The position numbers and the translations under genes are program-made. A stretch of 64,000 nt of DNA from Salinicoccus kekensis (GTDB lineage: Bacteria; Bacillota; Bacilli; Staphylococcales; Salinicoccaceae): NCBI RefSeq assembly GCF_900220995.1, contig NZ_OBQF01000007.1, forward strand, positions 1 to 64,000, written 5' to 3'. Below, piece by piece: positions 59,823 to 64,000 of the stretch (within the stretch, counting starts at the first letter, position 1; each line of letters opens with the position of its first letter). The notes beneath the pieces were generated by a model that was not told where the DNA came from, searched no databases, and saw only the letters and a program-made list of their open reading frames with translations.

Positions 59823-60824
59823 CTATTCAAAGATGTCATTGGTGAATTTGAATCTTGATTCCACAAGCATACCAGCGAACTCTTTCCCCTCAATGATTTT
59901 AATCCTTTCCTCTTCTGCTTCTGGAGGTATGCCATTAACAACTATTTCCCCAGTGGTCACAAGCCACTTGATTGGTTGCAGATGTTTGAAATTCTCATCT
60001 TCTTCCTCATCATAGCTGATTAATTGGTGGAGACCTTCTTTAGGGTTCGTTTTTCCGTCATGCCGTTTAGCCTGAACATAGATGGAAAAACCAAGTGGAG
60101 TAAAGCTTGCTTTGACATCAATATCTGCCTTTTTGTCATTTTCATCGGATTTTGCATTTTTTCCAGGAATAACGACTTTGTCTGCTCCCATATCCTTCAA
60201 GTATGCTTGAATCAATTTTTCAAAATGACCAGGTTTTAATTTTTTAATATATTTATGGATGCTATCTATTATTTCTTCATTAGTCTTTTTGAAATCGTAT
60301 ACTTTAGTTTGCTCAGCGTGATTTTCAATAAGGATATCAATCATTTCTTGATCTTCTTCATTCAACACAAGATTTGTGCCACGATATTTCAACTTTGAAC
60401 TTAAGCGCGCTCCTACATATTCTCTCCGGCTTATACTCCTGCTGATGATTTCAATAGGAACAACAAATCCTATATCTTCAGCTTTCGAATCAGCTTTCTC
60501 GTATACTATCGGTTTGCCCTTAACTTTGCATATCATCAATTCTCCGGGGAAAGGGACCACCACTCTCCACTCTTCATCTAAATTTAGAAAATTGTACAGA
60601 AACCTGCCCCTTCCACTGGTCATATGTTCTACACCAATATGTTTCCCAAATTCTTTAAAGTAACTCGCGAAGTCATTTTTATTTAAGTTTTTTGCTTGCT
60701 CCAGCATCTCATCGCCATGACCTCTCTCTACCAGGAACGCCCATCCGATAGGCAGCAGCCCCTCTTCTTCCAATAATCTATTTGAAGCTGTGCCATGATG
60801 ACTCACACGATGCATTAGATACAT
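59823..60824 (-). CDS. Solitary Mrr-type restriction endonuclease-like protein
   Basis: 333 residues. The C-terminal half is an Mrr_cat PD-(D/E)xK nuclease: FEKLIQAYLKDMGADKVVIPGK (201-222), the metal site ADIDV (D234/D236) and the IYVQAKRH strand (Q251, K253). The N-terminal 150 residues (LLEEEGLLPIGWAFLVERGHGDEMLEQAKNLN to RRFLYNFLNLDEEWRVVVPFPGELMICKV-like segment) form a separate domain, perhaps for recognising modified DNA. No methyltransferase is adjacent, which fits a type IV enzyme. The gene is AT-richer than its neighbours, suggesting acquisition. Confidence 0.75.
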   Translation of the reverse strand: MYLMHRVSHHGTASNRLLEEEGLLPIGWAFLVERGHGDEMLEQAKNLNKNDFASYFKEFGKHIGVEHMTSGRGRFLYNFLNLDEEWRVVVPFPGELMICKVKGKPIVYEKADSKAEDIGFVVPIEIISRSISRREYVGARLSSKLKYRGTNLVLNEEDQEMIDILIENHAEQTKVYDFKKTNEEIIDSIHKYIKKLKPGHFEKLIQAYLKDMGADKVVIPGKNAKSDENDKKADIDVKASFTPLGFSIYVQAKRHDGKTNPKEGLHQLISYDEEEDENFKHLQPIKWLVTTGEIVVNGIPPEAEEERIKIIEGKEFAGMLVESRFKFTNDIFE

Positions 60825-60934
60825 AATAATTCCTCCTCATATATTTATCTATCTGTAAAGACGTTTAAGCAATGAGTTCAAGTCTGTATTTCACGCTCAT
60901 TATCATGAATACGTTTTCAAAAGAATATAATAAA

Positions 60935-60959
60935 AAGGCGGGAAGCAATCTCCCGCCTT
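60935..60959 (-). terminator. Terminator of the capABC operon
   Basis: 9-bp perfect stem AAGGCGGGA / TCCCGCCTT, loop of seven, then TTTTATT on the minus strand. Confidence 0.88.
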
Positions 60960-60973
60960 ATATTCAATTCGAT

Positions 60974-61780
60974 TTAAAACAACCCGAGAAATTTCTTTTT
61001 CTTCTTTTTTCTCTTCTTGCCTTCAGTGTAGTGTGATTCCATCGGTTTCGGCAGCTTCAGGATCATCTCTTCATCCTTCAGAAGCTTTTCGGCGTTCTTC
61101 TTGAGGCGCTCGGTGTATTCTTCACCGAGTTCTTCGGTGATGACGTCATACGCCTCTTTCAAGGCGAACGGCCGGGTTTCTGCGTTGTGTGCATCACTCG
61201 CCACGATGTGTGCAAGGTTGTTCTCGATCATCTTCAAGCTGGTCTTCTGCAGGTTTTCACCGAGGGCACCTGTGACGCATGTTGCGGTGACCTGTGAGAT
61301 CGCACCCTTTTCGATGAGGTTGTGCAGTTTCTCCGGCTGCCTGATGATCGGCTTGCATCGCTCGGGATGTGCAATCAACGGTATGTAGCCGTTCATCTGA
61401 ATATCAAACAGCAGCTGCTCGGTATAATGCGGAAGGTCCGTGAACGGGAATTCCACAAGTACGTAACGGCTCCGGTTCAATGTCAGGTTTTCACCCGTTT
61501 TCAGGTGATTGATCATCTCGCCGTAGATGCGGATTTCCTGGCCGGGATGGACGTTGATGTCGATTCCCTCTTCCTCTATGATCTGGTGCAGTTCTTCGAG
61601 TTTATCTTCAACAGTGCCTGCCGGGTTGGTGTAATTGGTCGTCTGGTGATGTGGTGTTGCGATGATGTCCGTGATTCCGCCGGCGACTGCCTGTTTCAAA
61701 AGAGCGACTGCGTCTTCCCGTGTCCCGGGTCCGTCATCCACGCCGATCAAAACGTGGTTATGGACATCAATCATCATCAT
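60974..61780 (-). CDS. capC: CapC, PHP-fold tyrosine-protein phosphatase
   Basis: 268 residues: MIDVHNHVLIGVDDGPGTREDAVALLKQA, TPHHQTTNYT, HPGQEIRIYG, HPERCKPIIR and SDAHNAETRPF, giving the metal site of CpsB/CapC phosphatases. It removes phosphate from the tyrosine tail of CapB. The C-terminus is a lysine-rich tail (KKRKKKKKKFLGLF). The start overlaps capB by four bases. A second, solitary member lies at 46469-47212. Confidence 0.92.
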   Translation of the reverse strand: MMMIDVHNHVLIGVDDGPGTREDAVALLKQAVAGGITDIIATPHHQTTNYTNPAGTVEDKLEELHQIIEEEGIDINVHPGQEIRIYGEMINHLKTGENLTLNRSRYVLVEFPFTDLPHYTEQLLFDIQMNGYIPLIAHPERCKPIIRQPEKLHNLIEKGAISQVTATCVTGALGENLQKTSLKMIENNLAHIVASDAHNAETRPFALKEAYDVITEELGEEYTERLKKNAEKLLKDEEMILKLPKPMESHYTEGKKRKKKKKKFLGLF

Positions 61781-62484
61781 TCACTCCCGTAGTAGTAATA
61801 ATACTCGTCCTTGCTTCTGCCCATGTTCTTATTGTTCATCACGACACCTAAAATGTTCGCATCCGCTTTTTCAAGCAATGCCTTGGCATCCTGCAGATGT
61901 CCCCTGTTGTTTGCTTCCACGTTTGTGACGAGTATGACGCCATCCACGATTTTACTCAGCACCTGGGCATCTGTCACGGCCAGAAGCGGCGGTGTATCGA
62001 TGAGCACTATATCGTAATCCATCGCGAACGTCTTCAGGAGCAGGCTGGTCTTCCTGGAGGCCAGAAGCTCTGACGGGTTCGGGGGAATCGGACCGGAAGT
62101 CATGATCTCGAGGTTTTCAATATTCGTCTCCTTGACGACATCCGCTGCAGGCATATCATTGATGATCACGGTCGACAGGCCGCGCTGATTGGTCGCTTCG
62201 AATGTGTAATGCGTCGTCGGACGGCGGAGGTCGGCATCGATCAGCAGCGTGCGTTTGCCCGACTGTGCGTAGGCGACCGCCACATTGGCTGCCATCGTGG
62301 ACTTGCCGGCACCGGGGGAAGCTGAAGTGAAGAGCACTGTCTTTATTTCGGTATCAACGCTTGAGTACATGATGTTCGTTCTGATTGTACGGAATTGTTC
62401 ACTGATCGGTGATTTCGGTTGTTTTTCGACTATGAGTTCTCTCGGTCCTGATGAGTAAGTATGTTTTTTATTTTTGCCAAACAT
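61777..62484 (-). CDS. capB: CapB, bacterial tyrosine kinase (BY-kinase)
   Basis: 235 residues. Walker A SASPGAGKSTMAANVA, Walker A' LLIDADLRRP and Walker B-like YDIVLIDTPPLLAV. It ends in the tyrosine cluster DEYYYYYGSE, the autophosphorylation tail. It has no transmembrane part and needs CapA as activator, as in staphylococci. Controls capsule polymerisation and probably other wall enzymes. Confidence 0.93.
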   Translation of the reverse strand: MFGKNKKHTYSSGPRELIVEKQPKSPISEQFRTIRTNIMYSSVDTEIKTVLFTSASPGAGKSTMAANVAVAYAQSGKRTLLIDADLRRPTTHYTFEATNQRGLSTVIINDMPAADVVKETNIENLEIMTSGPIPPNPSELLASRKTSLLLKTFAMDYDIVLIDTPPLLAVTDAQVLSKIVDGVILVTNVEANNRGHLQDAKALLEKADANILGVVMNNKNMGRSKDEYYYYYGSE

Positions 62485-62499
62485 GATTCAGTATCCTTC

Positions 62500-63174
62500 C
62501 TACTTTTCGAATTTCGCGATCGTACCCAGTACAGGCAGATCCAGATGCTTCTCAATCTCTTCTTCGGTCGTGATACGTTTATCGAGGAACGCCCTTAAAA
62601 ATGCGATACCCACGCCAAGCAATGCGCCCAAAATCAGACCGATCGCAATATTGACCAGCGGCTGCGGTGATACAGGTGATGGATCTTCACCCATATCCGC
62701 TTCTGCGAGAATGGAGACGTTGTCCACATTCATGACGTCGGTGATCCTGTCCTGGAACACCAGGCCGACTTCATTGGCGATGATTTCCGCGTTCTCCGGA
62801 TTTTCATCACTGACGGTCACTGTAATGACCTGCGACTGGTCCTGGTTGTTCACTGTAATCTGATTGGCCAGTGCACCTGTTGTCTGCTCCAGCCCCAGAT
62901 TATCCACGACATCATCCAGCACCGTCGGGCTCAGGATGATGTCCCTATATGTATTGATCAACTGCAGACTTGCCTGTATGTCCTGATTGTTCACAGTATC
63001 TGCATTTTCCGACTGGCTGACCAGTATTTGCGTATTTGCTTCATATTGCGGTGTCATCAAAAGTGCTGTCGCAAAGGCGGCAATTGCTCCGAACAGCAGC
63101 ATCAGACTGATGATCATCCACAGGTTCTTCTTGATGACTTCCAGAATATCCTCCAAGTTCAACGTCTCTTCCAT
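62500..63174 (-). CDS. capA: CapA, polysaccharide co-polymerase / BY-kinase activator
   Basis: 224 residues with two transmembrane helices (about 20-42, WMIISLMLLFGAIAAFATALL, and about 170-190, NIAIGLILGALLGVGIAFL) enclosing an extracellular Wzz domain. The cytoplasmic C-terminal end activates CapB in staphylococci. The ATG at 63174 has GGAGG five bases upstream, so the longer frame from a TTG is not used. First gene of capABC. Confidence 0.9.
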   Translation of the reverse strand: MEETLNLEDILEVIKKNLWMIISLMLLFGAIAAFATALLMTPQYEANTQILVSQSENADTVNNQDIQASLQLINTYRDIILSPTVLDDVVDNLGLEQTTGALANQITVNNQDQSQVITVTVSDENPENAEIIANEVGLVFQDRITDVMNVDNVSILAEADMGEDPSPVSPQPLVNIAIGLILGALLGVGIAFLRAFLDKRITTEEEIEKHLDLPVLGTIAKFEK

Positions 63175-63186
63175 AAAGACCTCCAA

Positions 63187-63541
63187 AATTATATGTATAC
63201 TTTTTTAATTAATGCTTAAGTTTATACTATATCATTAAATCATGTATTTGAGGATAGTATATTTAAATATTAACAATGCTTTTACAATTTTACGGGACTT
63301 CCCGCTTTACTTATATCTCGGTTTCGTGATATGTTGTTCCGTCAATATTTCAAGCCGTGTCATCCCTGTTACATTATAGATGTTCACTTTATTGGTAGAA
63401 ATTATATCTATAGATTGTAATTGCATCCAAAAGATTATAAAATAAATGATTGGTATACTCAATGTAAGCATTCATACTGTATTATAATTTATAATACACA
63501 TTATGTCATTCCCGATAAAATTCATTTAAAGAAGGTTAATC
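63187..63541. other. Divergent regulatory region between capABC and the LCP gene
   Basis: 355 AT-rich bases without a gene. There are several possible -10 elements for both strands but no clear -35. The palindrome GTATTATAA-T-TTATAATAC at 63479-63497 overlaps the likely -10 of the LCP gene. I see no hairpin array here. Confidence 0.5.
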
Positions 63542-64000
63542 ATGAAAAAATTCCTTATTATTCTGTTCTCTGTGCTCCTCGTCATCCTTATCGGTGTCGG
63601 CGTGTACATCTACAGCGTCTTCAACACTTTCGAGCAGGGGGTGTCGGATTCCTACGAGGCGACGGACCGTGAACGTTCGGAGCTCAGAATCGACGAGGTC
63701 GACCCGAACCTCGACAGCTTCACCGTGCTGATCCTCGGTGTCGATGAGTCCGAGACGCGGAGTGAAAGCGAAGATCTGGATACCGGTGATTTCCGCACGG
63801 ATACGGTCATCCTCGCAACGTTCGACAAGGATGAGGACGATGTGAAGCTCGTCAGCATCCCGAGGGATACGCTCACGTACTTCCCGGATGAAAACTACTA
63901 TGATAAAATTACACACGCACACCGGAACGGCGGGCCTGAGAGTTCGATGCTCGCAGTGGAGAGCCTGTTGAACGTGCCGGTCGACTACTATGTCCGCGTC
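63542..64000 (+). CDS. LytR-CpsA-Psr (LCP) family ligase, N-terminal part, cut by window edge
   Basis: The frame runs off the right edge; 153 codons are visible. A transmembrane helix (FLIILFSVLLVILIGVGVYIYSVF) is followed by the start of the LCP domain: FTVLILGVDESETRS, then FRTDTVILATFDKDEDDVKLVSIPRDT, the classic R-x-DT and SIPRDT motifs that bind the pyrophosphate of the lipid-linked polymer. LCP enzymes attach capsule or teichoic acid to peptidoglycan. AGAAGG lies eight bases before the ATG. Its position opposite capABC suggests capsule attachment. Confidence 0.9.
   Translation, partial: MKKFLIILFSVLLVILIGVGVYIYSVFNTFEQGVSDSYEATDRERSELRIDEVDPNLDSFTVLILGVDESETRSESEDLDTGDFRTDTVILATFDKDEDDVKLVSIPRDTLTYFPDENYYDKITHAHRNGGPESSMLAVESLLNVPVDYYVRV

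Noticed and set aside
59823-63174. Mrr gene as part of a larger defence island
   Set aside because: Neighbours are ordinary metabolic and capsule genes; no helicase, methylase, or other defence gene is adjacent. The SNF2 helicase gene is 26 kb away.
1-64000. tRNA, rRNA, riboswitch or T-box elements
   Set aside because: I looked through the intergenic regions and saw none that I could support; a covariance-model search would be needed to exclude small ones.

Overview
The window looks like a chromosomal segment of a moderately GC-rich member of the Staphylococcaceae, most like Salinicoccus or Jeotgalicoccus. This rests on a LysM/CHAP wall hydrolase with an upstream WalR-type box, an Atl-type amidase domain on an LPXTG protein, staphylococcal-style capA-capB-capC genes, DUF3219 (YkvR-like) and YkvI proteins, strong AGGAGG ribosome binding sites with frequent TTG/GTG starts, and sigma-B-type promoters in front of general stress genes. 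The genus is inferred from gene content, not from a search.

Layout. 1-169: right end of an IS21-family element. 234-12642 (minus): Wzx/Wzy capsule locus with priming transferase, three glycosyltransferases, uronate-forming dehydrogenase and epimerase, O-acetyltransferase, flippase, polymerase and a CapD/WbpM-type dehydratase. Most of it is clearly AT-richer than the rest of the window, and the composition changes inside the capD-like gene. 12.8-20.3 kb: dicarboxylate transporter, M20D amidohydrolase, a flavin monooxygenase cluster and a secreted LysM4-CHAP hydrolase. 20.3-27.4 kb: two YkvI transporters flanking a TRAP transporter/cupin operon and a frameshifted M20C amidase. 27.5-35.4 kb: stress proteins, metallo-hydrolase, SWIM/SNF2 helicase, DUF2207 protein. 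35.6-37.6 kb: hicAB toxin-antitoxin locus with a frameshifted toxin, a small protein, and a DUF2975/HTH pair. 37.7-41.0 kb: acetoin dehydrogenase-like E1alpha-E1beta-E2 operon with a cre site. 41.1-45.4 kb: large LPXTG amidase protein and a 59-residue membrane protein. 45.5-50.1 kb: small housekeeping and stress genes. 50.2-54.9 kb: aldehyde dehydrogenase/alcohol dehydrogenase/small accessory protein/symporter operon. 55.4-59.8 kb: monooxygenase, symporter and amidohydrolase. 59.8-60.8 kb: solitary AT-rich Mrr-type endonuclease gene. 61.0-63.2 kb: capC-capB-capA control module. 63.5 kb to the edge: start of an LCP-family ligase that probably attaches the capsule or teichoic acid to the wall.

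How the genes work together. The two capsule blocks are complementary: one makes and exports the repeat unit, the other sets chain length and attachment, and 48 kb separates them in this window. Much of the remainder is uptake plus catabolism of small organic acids, amides, alcohols and acetoin, organised as short operons with clear terminators, operator palindromes and cre sites.

The most unusual signal is not a gene. Six intergenic regions hold short tandem arrays of 41 or 50-52 bp units. Each array has its own sequence, and in at least five of them every unit is built around an inverted repeat. They do not match the insertion sequence or CRISPR patterns I know. Other points of interest are a hicA toxin broken at an A8 run beside intact hicB and operator, an LPXTG-anchored amidase whose catalytic histidine position reads serine, and two genes too short for routine ORF calling (33 and 59 residues).
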